From: an uncultured Fidelibacterota bacterium
Lineage (GTDB): Bacteria; Fidelibacterota; Marinisomatia; Marinisomatales; UBA1611
DNA: 9,431 nucleotides
NCBI GenBank assembly: GCA_937893835.1
Contig: CALCSS010000193.1
Coordinates: forward strand, 1 to 9,431
Reading direction: 5' to 3'
Shown here: positions 1-6,890 of the stretch, piece after piece
Numbering within the stretch: the stretch's first letter is position 1
How the letters are laid out: the number at the start of each line of letters is the position of its first letter
Program-made: the position numbers and the translations under genes
Notes under the pieces: model-generated
Database searches by the model: none
Told to the model about the DNA's origin: nothing
Seen by the model: the letters and a program-made list of their open reading frames with translations, nothing else

Positions 1-133
1 GCTCACTTTTCTCGATCAATGAATTGATATGATTATTTATCTTACTTCTGTGGTTTGATCGCTTGATCGCATTGGTCGAAAGGCATGAAAAACATAATAG
101 TGATATAAATAACAGAAAAAATCTATGACCCAT
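1..133 (-). CDS. Partial N-terminus of a small exported protein of unknown function
   Basis: An open frame runs leftward from ATG at 133-131 and leaves the window after 44 codons without a stop. The first 22 residues have the shape of a Sec signal: a short basic start (MGHR), a hydrophobic core (FFLLFISLLCFSC) and a possible signal-peptidase I site after T-N-A at residue 22. The Cys at position 17 is a poor lipobox (preceded by C-F-S), so a lipoprotein is less likely. The visible mature part is basic and polar (IKRSNHRSKINNHINSLIEKSE in two pieces), with no motif I recognise. It starts 8 bases after the stop of the glutamine amidotransferase on the same strand, so the two are probably co-transcribed. 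An AAGG lies only 2 bases before the ATG and AAGGA further up, so ribosome binding is not clear. Function cannot be assigned from this piece. Confidence 0.5.
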   Translation of the reverse strand, partial: MGHRFFLLFISLLCFSCLSTNAIKRSNHRSKINNHINSLIEKSE

Positions 134-141
134 GACCTTGA

Positions 142-792
142 CTATATTTCCTTAAAGAAAGATTCCATTATTTGGGTGCCGTGTTCATTTGCCTTTTCAT
201 AATCTTCAGGAGAAATACCTTGCCGCTGAGCAAATGACCACGATGCCTCTATGTGAGTTTGGAATCCCCAAATTGCTTTTTTTGTATGACCAATGCCTTC
301 TATCTGCACCATATCGCTATAGGCTATTATCTCAAAATCATCCGGACATTGTACGATACCTTCTTGATGGGAATAAATGAGGTTGCAAATTCTATCAGAA
401 TCAATAAGGCTGTTCATTTTTATATTCACATCTCTGGTCCCTCTCCTTTTTCCCCCATCCCACAGATGTTCTACTTTGCCTCCAAGTTGAGATGCTAAGA
501 ACTGGTGACCAAAGCAAATCCCTAGCACAGGAATATCATTGATCATTGCTCTATCCAGAACTTCACCGAGGATTGGCTGCCAATTGGTCTTATCATACAC
601 AGATGCCGCACTTCCTAGAATAATGATACCGCATGAGTTGGATAGTGCTCTTGAAATTGAATCTAGATCAGACATGACCGGGAGGTGATAGGTGCATGGC
701 ACGGGGCAAGCTTCCACGATCTTATTGAATGATGCGATCTCTGGATGGGTAATTGAGGGGTCTATCACCATTAAACCAGAACGAGACATCAA
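142..792 (-). CDS. Class I glutamine amidotransferase (GMP-synthase-GATase-like)
   Basis: A 216-residue stand-alone class I glutamine amidotransferase domain, the fold that hydrolyses glutamine and passes ammonia to an acceptor site or partner. The nucleophile elbow G-I-C-F-G-H-Q is at residues 91-97 with Cys93. The other triad members are His180 and Glu182 in W-G-F-Q-T-H-I-E-A-S, where most relatives read F-H-P-E, so the spacing is kept but the proline is replaced. Residues 55-65 (GIIILGSAASV) match the strand and oxyanion loop that is usually GGP. There is no synthase domain and no obvious partner nearby, so the acceptor substrate is unknown. It could act in nucleotide, amino-acid or polyamine metabolism (gamma-glutamyl hydrolase type). 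Two starts are possible: TTG at 792-790, with AAAAAAGG 8 bases upstream, or the adjacent ATG at 789-787. The upstream gap is a divergent promoter region shared with the chitinase. Confidence 0.85.
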   Translation of the reverse strand: MMSRSGLMVIDPSITHPEIASFNKIVEACPVPCTYHLPVMSDLDSISRALSNSCGIIILGSAASVYDKTNWQPILGEVLDRAMINDIPVLGICFGHQFLASQLGGKVEHLWDGGKRRGTRDVNIKMNSLIDSDRICNLIYSHQEGIVQCPDDFEIIAYSDMVQIEGIGHTKKAIWGFQTHIEASWSFAQRQGISPEDYEKANEHGTQIMESFFKEI

Positions 793-868
793 CTAGTTAA
801 CCTTTTTTCTATATTTGATCTATGCATCATCAAATTTAGACCCATAAAAATATCTTATAGGCCAATTA

Positions 869-897
869 TTAACAGTGAATAAGATTGTTTTTATCAT
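869..897 (+). promoter_or_regulatory. Possible sigma70-type promoter for the chitinase
   Basis: TTAACA at 869-874 and TATCAT at 892-897 are separated by 17 bases. This would place the transcript start near 904 and give a leader of about 44 bases before the TTG start at 948. It lies in the 155-base gap between divergent genes, which must hold promoters in both directions. The match is modest and the region is AT-rich, so it is only a candidate. Confidence 0.3.
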
Positions 898-947
898 AAT
901 TTTTCATTGTGCATAGTGGCATTATTCTCTAAAGCAAAGACTCAAAA

Positions 948-2282
948 TTGAAAAAAATATTATTAATGATATCTTTCAACATGTTATTTGGACAACGTGT
1001 AGTAGGGTATTACCCTCAATGGGTACAGAGTGGATTCCCCATCTCTAGCATAGATCTCTCAGTTGTCACACATGTGAACCATGCATTCGCATGGCCAGAC
1101 GAGAATGCCAATGTGCAATCCTATGATAATATGTTCAATGTTTCAAATGCACAAATAATACACGATCAAGGTGGCAAGTTCCTTTTGACACTTGGTGGTT
1201 GGGGTAATGATGTGGGATTCGCAACTGTTGCAGCGTCTTCTTCATTGCGGACCACTTTCATTGATAATCTTATTGAGATCTGTGATACCTATGGATATGA
1301 TGGGATTGACCTGGATTGGGAGCATCCTAACTCATCTGAGAATAGCCAAAATCTAAATTTATTGGTTGCAGAGATGGATTCTATGTTTAATGCCTATGAC
1401 AGTGAATTGTTAATTACAATGGCAGTCCCCGTTTCAAATTGGTCTGGCCAGTGGTATGATCTTTCTTTTTTAAAATCACACATCGATTTTTTCAATGCAA
1501 TGACATATGACATGCACGGCGGTTGGTCTTCCCACGCTGGTCACAATTCACCGCTTTTCCAGTCACCAACAGGCGACCCTGATGGATCCTGTAGCACGGC
1601 GATAGGATATTTGGTCACGACCAGAGGGGTTCCTAGAGGACAGATCAATCTTGGGCTTCCTTTTTGGGGTAAGAAGTATCAAGCCACAGATATAAATGAA
1701 TCTTTCTCAGGTGATGTGATTGATATGTGGTACTATGAGATTCCACCATTGATCGGTAATGGTTGGAGTTATCAATGGGACAGTAATGCATTTTGCCCCT
1801 ATCTTATCAAGGATGATCAATCAAAGATAATCACATATGATGACCCGGAATCGATAAGGTATAAATGTGAATACGCTAAAGATCAGGATCTTGGTGGTGT
1901 GATGATATGGGCGCTTGGCTATGATGTCACGGTTAATGGTCAAGAACTCATTCAGTCCATTGGCGTGAACTATCTTGATTCTCCCATTGAGAAAACAGGA
2001 ACATTGCCTGGCCAATTATTCATAAAAGCATATCCAAATCCTTTTAACTCGAGTTGCAATATTGAATTTGAATTGTATAATGATGAATTATTACATATAG
2101 ACCTTTATTCCGTTAGAGGAGAATTCATTGATAGATTGTTCAGTGGACGTAAGGATAGAGGTAGTCATAGATATATTTGGAACGTAAATGATATGGGACG
2201 GCAAATAAGTTCAGGGTTGTTTCTTCTATCATTGAATGGTAAACAAACTAGTGCCGTCAAAAAAATATTATACCTTAAGTGA
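948..2282 (+). CDS. Secreted GH18 chitinase with type IX-like C-terminal sorting domain
   Basis: A glycoside hydrolase family 18 enzyme, expected to cleave beta-1,4 GlcNAc bonds in chitin. A short signal peptide (residues 1-16, MKKILLMISFNMLFGQ) precedes the barrel, whose first strand is VVGYYPQW. The TLGGW motif is at 81-85. The catalytic D-G-I-D-L-D-W-E is at 118-125, with Glu125 as proton donor and Asp121/Asp123 behind it. M-T-Y-D is at 185-188, and the barrel-closing Trp321 sits in VMIWALGYD. Residues from about 357 form a C-terminal module (AYPNPFNSS, LYSVRGEF, SSGLFLLSLNG, final KKILYLK) of the kind that sends proteins through the type IX system to the cell surface. The TTG start at 948 is chosen because it supplies the Lys-Lys of the signal peptide; the ATG at 966 would remove it. 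No strong Shine-Dalgarno is seen. It is followed after 1 base by the NagB/PIG-L fusion gene, which suggests a chitin-use operon. Chitin-binding modules are absent. Confidence 0.9.
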   Translation: MKKILLMISFNMLFGQRVVGYYPQWVQSGFPISSIDLSVVTHVNHAFAWPDENANVQSYDNMFNVSNAQIIHDQGGKFLLTLGGWGNDVGFATVAASSSLRTTFIDNLIEICDTYGYDGIDLDWEHPNSSENSQNLNLLVAEMDSMFNAYDSELLITMAVPVSNWSGQWYDLSFLKSHIDFFNAMTYDMHGGWSSHAGHNSPLFQSPTGDPDGSCSTAIGYLVTTRGVPRGQINLGLPFWGKKYQATDINESFSGDVIDMWYYEIPPLIGNGWSYQWDSNAFCPYLIKDDQSKIITYDDPESIRYKCEYAKDQDLGGVMIWALGYDVTVNGQELIQSIGVNYLDSPIEKTGTLPGQLFIKAYPNPFNSSCNIEFELYNDELLHIDLYSVRGEFIDRLFSGRKDRGSHRYIWNVNDMGRQISSGLFLLSLNGKQTSAVKKILYLK

Positions 2283-2283
2283 T

Positions 2284-4620
2284 ATGAAACAGTTTAATTG
2301 GTCACCTGTCGAGAAAAGATTTTTTGACAAACAAGAAATAAAAGATCAAACCACAAAAATACCATATATCTTGATAGATCATTTCCCAGACCTGGGTCTT
2401 ATTGTCTCTTTAAGATTCTTAGAGTGGGCCTTTCATAATCCAGACGGAGTTATTAGCCTGCCAACAGGAAAGACACCAGAATTTTTTATAAAATGGACAC
2501 ACTACCTGTTAAATAATTGGGATGATAAAAAAGTAGAATCCATCCGGTCAAATTATGGCCTTATATCAAAAAATAAACCTGACCTCTCAAGGTTGACCTT
2601 TGTACAGATCGATGAATTTTATCCGTTGGATCCAACTCAGCATAATAGTTTTTCAAATTATGTCACAAAATATTATCTAGATGGTTTCGATCTTTCAAAG
2701 GAAAATGCATTACTTATCAATACCAATGAGATAGAACTCTATAATAAGGAACACTGGTCAGATATCTTCCCACAGGGTACCATAGACCTTAGTCTAAGAT
2801 ATAAAGAACCATCAAATGCATTAGAAGGGAAGCAGCAAGAATCAATATATCTCATTGATCAATGGTGCAATGAATATGAACAAAAGATCAGAGATATAGG
2901 TGGCATTGGATTCTTTCTCGGTGGAATAGGTCCAGATGGTCATATAGCATTCAATGTTAGAGGATCTGACCATAATTCAACAACGAGATTGATGAAGACA
3001 AATTTTGAGACTCAAGCTGCAGCCGCAACCGATCTTGGTGGGATAGAGATAAGTTCTAATCGTCTGGTGATCACAATAGGACTGGGCACGATAACCTATA
3101 ATGAAGATGCAACAGCCATTATCATTGCTGCGGGTGAGGCAAAGGCACCTATAGTGAAGGAATCACTTCAAAACGCAAAAGATGTAAAGTATCCTGCAAC
3201 TGCTCTCCAAGATCTTGATAATAGCAGATTCTATATTACAATAGGTGCATCAAAAAAATTAATTGATGTGGAAAGATCTTATTGGGAAACAAGCCAGTGG
3301 ACAGTTGAGAAGAAACAAAGAGCTTTTCTGAGGCTTGCAAGAGAGAAAGGCACATATGGTACGAAATTATCACTGACCGATCTAAGGAATGATCCAATAT
3401 GTAAAAATATTCCAGAGCTTGATGATCAAACAGTAAATGATATCATCAGTAGTATAGATGGCAAGGTTCAGAGGGGAATTAAATCAGAAAAGGAGCAGAC
3501 ATATTATCATACAGGTCCCCATCATGATGATATCATGCTTGGAATGATGCCACACATCATTCACCTGATCAGAGAACCCAGCAATAAGCATATCTTTACA
3601 AATATGACCTCTGGATTTACATCCGTGACAAATCAATTTTTGAGAGTCGTTGTCCAAGATACATTGGATTTTTTGAGACAGGAAAAGATCCAGATGGTTG
3701 AGTATCCAGATTTTTTTGAAACGGGACACATTTTCAAGTGGGATAAGGACGTATACCACTACTTGGATAAGATCGCAAATAATGACCTGATCGGTCAAAA
3801 AAGAGGCCTATCACATAGGGTCGTACGATCAATTGTTAGTATCTACAATATAGCTAATAAAGATCAATTGAGTGAAACGATCCTTGAGATCATCAGAGAA
3901 CTTGAAGGTTATTATGATGGACAAAAAAATTCCAAGGAAATACAGAAATTAAAAGGTATGATACGTGAATTTGAAGAGGAGCTGGTGTGGGCAAATTATG
4001 GAGTACGCGTGAAGGATGTTCACCATCTTCGTCTAGGGTTCTATCAAGGAGATATCTTTACAGAAGAGCCTCAGCACAGTAGAGATGTCACTCCGGTATT
4101 GGAACAATTAAGGAAATTCAAACCAACGGTCATCTCTCTCGCGATGGATCCAGAGGGTAGTGGGCCAGATACTCATTATAAGGTTTTACAGACCATTGCG
4201 CAAGCTGTAAGAAAATGGGGGGAGGAGTCTGACCTATCTAATTTGAGGATCTGGGGCTATAGAAATGTTTGGTATAGATTTGATCTTGCAGAAGCTGACA
4301 TCATTGTTCCAGTCACTCTTAATTCAATGTCAATTCTGAATTCCACCTTTATGAATTGTTATTTAAGCCAAAAAGATGCCTCTTTCCCCAGTTACGAATA
4401 TGATGGTCCCTTTTCTGAACTGTCCCAAAAGATATGGGTCGAACAGCACCATGATCTACAATTACTACTTGGTAGAGATTATTGGTACCGAAATAAAAAC
4501 CCCCATCTAAGAGCAGTTCATGGGGCAGTATATTTAAAAGAGATGGATGTAGATACCTTCTTAGGAGTTGCTAGAAAGATAGAGGACTCCACTGAGGTCT
4601 CCGAGGTATTGAAGAATTAG
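2284..4620 (+). CDS. NagB-like glucosamine-6-phosphate deaminase fused to PIG-L-type deacetylase domain
   Basis: A 778-residue two-domain cytoplasmic protein. The N-terminal half is NagB-like: LPTGKTP at 59-65 (phosphate loop), Q-I-D-E-F with Asp110 matching the catalytic Asp72 of E. coli NagB, and G-P-D-G-H-I-A-F-N with Asp218/His220 matching Asp141/His143. The place of Glu148 is taken by Val225. The C-terminal half opens with P-H-H-D-D at 412-416, equivalent to the AHPDD zinc and base motif of the PIG-L/LmbE deacetylases (His413, Asp415, Asp416). It continues to a D-T-H-Y-K segment near 629-633 that could supply the third ligand, His631. Together the domains would deacetylate a GlcNAc derivative and then deaminate glucosamine-6-phosphate to fructose-6-phosphate. 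The ATG at 2284 lies one base after the chitinase stop and is preferred to the in-frame ATG at 2236 inside that gene. The Shine-Dalgarno is weak, so translation is probably coupled. Related fusions occur in Bacteroidetes; this one is longer than the roughly 640-660 residues I recall. Confidence 0.85.
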   Translation: MKQFNWSPVEKRFFDKQEIKDQTTKIPYILIDHFPDLGLIVSLRFLEWAFHNPDGVISLPTGKTPEFFIKWTHYLLNNWDDKKVESIRSNYGLISKNKPDLSRLTFVQIDEFYPLDPTQHNSFSNYVTKYYLDGFDLSKENALLINTNEIELYNKEHWSDIFPQGTIDLSLRYKEPSNALEGKQQESIYLIDQWCNEYEQKIRDIGGIGFFLGGIGPDGHIAFNVRGSDHNSTTRLMKTNFETQAAAATDLGGIEISSNRLVITIGLGTITYNEDATAIIIAAGEAKAPIVKESLQNAKDVKYPATALQDLDNSRFYITIGASKKLIDVERSYWETSQWTVEKKQRAFLRLAREKGTYGTKLSLTDLRNDPICKNIPELDDQTVNDIISSIDGKVQRGIKSEKEQTYYHTGPHHDDIMLGMMPHIIHLIREPSNKHIFTNMTSGFTSVTNQFLRVVVQDTLDFLRQEKIQMVEYPDFFETGHIFKWDKDVYHYLDKIANNDLIGQKRGLSHRVVRSIVSIYNIANKDQLSETILEIIRELEGYYDGQKNSKEIQKLKGMIREFEEELVWANYGVRVKDVHHLRLGFYQGDIFTEEPQHSRDVTPVLEQLRKFKPTVISLAMDPEGSGPDTHYKVLQTIAQAVRKWGEESDLSNLRIWGYRNVWYRFDLAEADIIVPVTLNSMSILNSTFMNCYLSQKDASFPSYEYDGPFSELSQKIWVEQHHDLQLLLGRDYWYRNKNPHLRAVHGAVYLKEMDVDTFLGVARKIEDSTEVSEVLKN

Positions 4621-4626
4621 GTTACT

Positions 4627-5049
4627 CTAGCCACTGGATTTACTTTCATTTGCTGCTTGAACCTTTTTCGCCAAATGAAAGATATAGAACACCGATCTTC
4701 TAATTTCCTCCTCCGAACATAAATTACAGAAGCCTTTTGCTGGCATTGCGCCATTATCGCCTTGCTTGCCCTCCCAGACACTCTTGAATAACTCATCAAT
4801 GCCTTTTGAGGCAGTATTGTCCCAATATTCCTTTTCCTCTAATAGCACAGCTCCATTGGTGCCATACATATGACAACGAAAACATGCGATCGCCCATATG
4901 GATTCTCCAACGGTTATATCTTTACGAGTAAGGGTCTTGTACTCTTCCGATTCATAGATGTTTACTGCTTGCTTCTTCTCACATCCAATTAAAGACATTA
5001 ATACAATAATCAAGATGTAAAAACAGACATTCCTTATTTTTTCATTCAT
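4627..5049 (-). CDS. Cytochrome c5-like monoheme lipoprotein
   Basis: A 140-residue membrane-anchored c-type cytochrome. Residues 1-22 are a lipoprotein signal ending in the lipobox L-I-G-C with Cys23 as the lipidated residue. The heme site is C-F-R-C-H (Cys56, Cys59, His60), and the distal ligand should be Met102 in G-A-M-P-A-K-G. After it, Cys108 and Cys111 (F-C-N-L-C-S-E-E-E-I) match the disulfide of the cytochrome c5 group, where M-P-A-K-G-x-C-x-x-C is typical. It should carry electrons at the outer face of the inner membrane or at the outer membrane; its partners are unknown. It lies 57 bases downstream of kdsD on the same strand, so read-through from that promoter is possible. It ends 6 bases from the stop of the convergent deaminase gene, leaving no room for a separate terminator. 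No clear Shine-Dalgarno was seen before ATG 5049-5047. Confidence 0.85.
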   Translation of the reverse strand: MNEKIRNVCFYILIIVLMSLIGCEKKQAVNIYESEEYKTLTRKDITVGESIWAIACFRCHMYGTNGAVLLEEKEYWDNTASKGIDELFKSVWEGKQGDNGAMPAKGFCNLCSEEEIRRSVFYIFHLAKKVQAANESKSSG

Positions 5050-5106
5050 TGGTATTCTATGTTAGTTAGATATGTTTATATGATGGTAGCTATATGTTCA
5101 ATCGAT

Positions 5107-6087
5107 CTATTGAACACCAGATCTTAAAATATCATGAATGTGAACGATACCATCTGGTCTTTTCAAACTTTGATCGGAAAATACAAATAAACTTGTTATG
5201 GAATATTTCTCCATTAATTCAAGTGCGGATATGGCCAAGGTATCCGATGAGACCCATTTCGGGTCTTTTGACATTAGAAATTCTGCTGTCTTGTGTAAAA
5301 TATCATCACCAATCTTCTCCAACCCCCTCCTAATATCTCCATCAGTAATGATTCCTATCAGGGTACCTTCGTCATCTATTACCCCAGTTAGTCCGAGTCC
5401 CTTTTCTGAGATATTGAACAATGCATCTTTGACACTGGAATTGCTGAAAATGAAGGGTATGTCGTCTCCCTTGTGAGTTAGATGATCTATTGTAAGTAAT
5501 AAGCGTTTTCCAAGTATCCCACCAGGATGAAGCTCGGCAAAGTCTTCCTTATTGAATCCTCGAAGTTCGAGAAGTGAAACTGCAAGAGCATCTCCCATCG
5601 CCAGTGTGGCAGTTGTGCTTGCAGTTGGAGCAAGGTCCAAGGTGCAGGCTTCTTTATCAACAGATGTATCCAGGTAGATATCTGCTTCCTGTGCAAGAGT
5701 AGAATTCTGTCTTCCGATCAGGCCAATGATCATAACGCCTTTCTTCTTGAGAGATGGTAATATCTGTATTAGCTCCATGGTCTCACCACTATTGCTGACG
5801 ATCAGTAGAATATCATCTCCCGTTATCATTCCTAGATCACCATGGGTCGCCTCTGCGGGATGCACAAAATGTGATGGCGTGCCTGTCGAGGCCATCGTGG
5901 AAGCGATCTTTTGTGAGATCAATCCAGATTTCCCCATCCCCGACACGATCAATCTTCCATTGCATTGGATGATCTTTTGTATTGCAGACTCAAATAGGTC
6001 ATCAATGCGTCCCTCAATTTGGGATACCGCCTCGGCCTCAATTCTAATGACTTCTTTCGCTATTGTTTTGATCTTAGATGAATCCAT
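5107..6087 (-). CDS. kdsD: D-arabinose-5-phosphate isomerase (SIS domain plus two CBS domains)
   Basis: 326 residues, the full length of the KdsD/KpsF family, which interconverts ribulose-5-phosphate and arabinose-5-phosphate as the first step of KDO synthesis for lipopolysaccharide. The SIS domain (about 30-185) holds V-S-G-M-G-K-S-G (48-55), A-T-H-G-D-L-G (80-86), S-N-S-G-E-T-M-E (98-105) and E-L-H-P-G-G (185-190). Lys53, His82, Glu105 and His187 sit at a constant offset of six from the E. coli active-site residues Lys59, His88, Glu111 and His193, so all four are kept. Two CBS domains follow (about 200-260 and 270-326; D-G-D-I-R-R-G near 249-255) and usually bind a nucleotide regulator. The ATG at 6087-6085 gives a standard N-terminus. 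The 63-base gap to the divergent peroxiredoxin gene must hold both promoters. Without other KDO genes nearby, a capsule-type KpsF role cannot be excluded. Confidence 0.93.
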   Translation of the reverse strand: MDSSKIKTIAKEVIRIEAEAVSQIEGRIDDLFESAIQKIIQCNGRLIVSGMGKSGLISQKIASTMASTGTPSHFVHPAEATHGDLGMITGDDILLIVSNSGETMELIQILPSLKKKGVMIIGLIGRQNSTLAQEADIYLDTSVDKEACTLDLAPTASTTATLAMGDALAVSLLELRGFNKEDFAELHPGGILGKRLLLTIDHLTHKGDDIPFIFSNSSVKDALFNISEKGLGLTGVIDDEGTLIGIITDGDIRRGLEKIGDDILHKTAEFLMSKDPKWVSSDTLAISALELMEKYSITSLFVFSDQSLKRPDGIVHIHDILRSGVQ

Positions 6088-6150
6088 TATCTAAAATTTA
6101 ATACCATTAACTTTAAGCCCTGTTTAGTTTATCTCTCAAAAGATCATATC

Positions 6151-6645
6151 ATGATAAATAGAATAATACCAATAATGTTTCTAAATATACTCTTGTTTGG
6201 GTCAAATCTAAGAGTTGGCTCCACTGCACCTGATTTTCAGTTAAGGAACCAAGATGGTATCCTACATAGGCTTGATGATTATAAGGGAAAAAAACTGGTT
6301 GTGTATTTTTTTCCAAAGGCAGAGACACCCGGATGAATCAAGCAGGCTTGCGGGTTCCGTGACAAGTTTGATGATTTTCAAGACCATAACATCTCCATAC
6401 TTGGCGTTAGTTTTGATTCTGAGAGAACATTAAGATCATTCAAGGAAAAATATGAACTTAATTTTGATCTTTTATCTGATGCTGATAGAGTAATGGGAGA
6501 AGCCTACGCTGTTAATAAATGGTTTTTATTTCCCTCAAGAAAGACATTCCTCATAGATGAAAAAGGAATGTTAGTTCATATCTTCGATGAGGTTAATTTG
6601 CATAGTCATCCAGATGACATCTTAAAATTTTTCGATCATAAATAA
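6151..6645 (+). CDS. Selenocysteine-containing peroxiredoxin, Bcp/PrxQ type, probably exported (TGA at 6334-6336 read as Sec)
   Basis: A 164-residue thiol (selenol) peroxidase reducing hydrogen peroxide or organic peroxides, if the in-frame TGA at codon 62 is read through. Before the TGA the frame has a hydrophobic export signal (about 1-19), then A-P-D-F-Q-L (26-31) and V-V-Y-F-F-P-K-A-E-T-P-G (50-61). After it come I-K-Q-A-C-G-F-R-D (63-71), S-I-L-G-V-S, L-S-D-A-D-R and R-K-T-F-L-I-D, down to TAA at 6643. E. coli Bcp reads TPG-Cys-TVQACGLRD, so codon 62 replaces the peroxidatic Cys45, and Cys67 matches the resolving Cys50 with the same spacing. Codons on both sides are uninterrupted and family-like, and a SECIS-like hairpin follows directly. 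A sequencing error or decaying gene is the alternative, but a second gene with the same feature starts 13 bases downstream. The signal-like N-terminus, absent from cytoplasmic Bcp, suggests a periplasmic site. Only a weak Shine-Dalgarno (AAAAGA) precedes the ATG. Confidence 0.88.
6337..6372 (+). promoter_or_regulatory. Candidate bacterial SECIS element of the peroxiredoxin gene
   Basis: Immediately after the TGA at 6334-6336 the RNA can fold with ATCAA (6337-6341) paired to TTGAT (6368-6372). An upper stem has CTTG (6347-6350) pairing with CAAG (6363-6366), and CGG (6351-6353) with CCG (6357-6359). A 3-nt bulge lies on the 3' side at 6360-6362. The apical loop is GTT (6354-6356), 17 nt after the TGA. 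Bacterial SECIS elements lie in the coding region, with a small apical loop that starts with GU about 16 to 37 nt from the UGA, and recruit SelB. This fits. Folding was done by eye. Confidence 0.7.
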
Positions 6646-6658
6646 TAGGTTAATGCTT

Positions 6659-6889
6659 ATGAAGATATCCATAGAATATTGTTCCATGTGAAATTATTTG
6701 CCTAGGGCTTCCAGTCTGGAAGTTGAATTAAAAAAGAACTTTCCTCAGGTAGATGTTTCGCTCATATCCAGTGGGGGTGGTGTGTTTGAGATCTGTCTAG
6801 ATGATAACCTCATCTTCTCCAAAAAATCTTTAAATCGTTTTCCTGATGATGGAGAGATAAAAGATCTCATAATGGACAGACAAAAATAG
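6659..6889 (+). CDS. SelW-like Rdx-family selenoprotein with CxxU motif (TGA at 6689-6691 read as Sec)
   Basis: A 76-residue thioredoxin-like redox protein of the Rdx (SelT/SelW/SelH) family, if the TGA at codon 11 is decoded as selenocysteine. The start reads M-K-I-S-I-E-Y-C-S-M-U-N-Y-L-P-R-A, giving the C-x-x-U redox motif at residues 8-11 directly after the first beta strand, as in SelW. The rest is a clear family match: ELKKNFPQ, then VDVSLISSGGGVFEICLDD and LIFSKKSLNRFPDDGEIKDLI. Starting at the TTG at 6698 would drop the first strand and the redox motif, leaving a meaningless fragment. ATG 6659 is preferred to the in-frame ATG 6653 because TAGG at 6646-6649 lies 9 bases upstream of it. 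The gene begins 13 bases after the selenoperoxiredoxin stop and ends 1 base before the next start, so it is in an operon. SelW proteins are thought to act in thiol redox; the partner is unknown. Confidence 0.9.
6692..6729 (+). promoter_or_regulatory. Candidate bacterial SECIS element of the SelW-like gene
   Basis: CTTCCA (6708-6713) pairs perfectly with TGGAAG (6717-6722) around the loop GTC (6714-6716). Two G-U pairs can extend the stem (6706-6707 with 6723-6724), and AATT (6692-6695) can pair with AATT (6726-6729) at the base. The loop begins with GU and lies 22 nt after the TGA at 6689-6691, the distance expected for a bacterial SECIS. The loop type matches the hairpin in the preceding gene. 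Confidence 0.75.
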
Positions 6890-6890
6890 T

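Noticed and set aside
2236..2283. An earlier ATG start (2236) for the NagB/PIG-L gene, overlapping the chitinase by 47 bases
   Set aside because: The extra 16 residues are simply the chitinase tail in another frame, there is no Shine-Dalgarno, and ATG 2284 lies right after the chitinase stop.
3484..3798. Antisense open frame of 104 codons inside the deaminase gene
   Set aside because: It lies fully within a well supported coding gene, has no recognisable domain and no ribosome site, and is a by-product of codon use on the other strand.
5726..6094. Plus-strand open frame of 122 codons across kdsD
   Set aside because: It is the complement of the conserved SIS-domain sequence. The kdsD reading is certain and this frame has no family features.
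6334..6336. Reading the peroxiredoxin TGA as a nonsense mutation or pseudogene
   Set aside because: The TGA sits exactly on the redox codon, both flanks are intact and family-like, a SECIS-like hairpin follows, and the next gene shows the same pattern. Random decay would not hit both active sites.
6698..6889. A 63-residue protein starting at TTG 6698
   Set aside because: It lacks the first beta strand and the redox motif of the Rdx fold, which are present in frame upstream of the TGA behind a suitable ribosome site.
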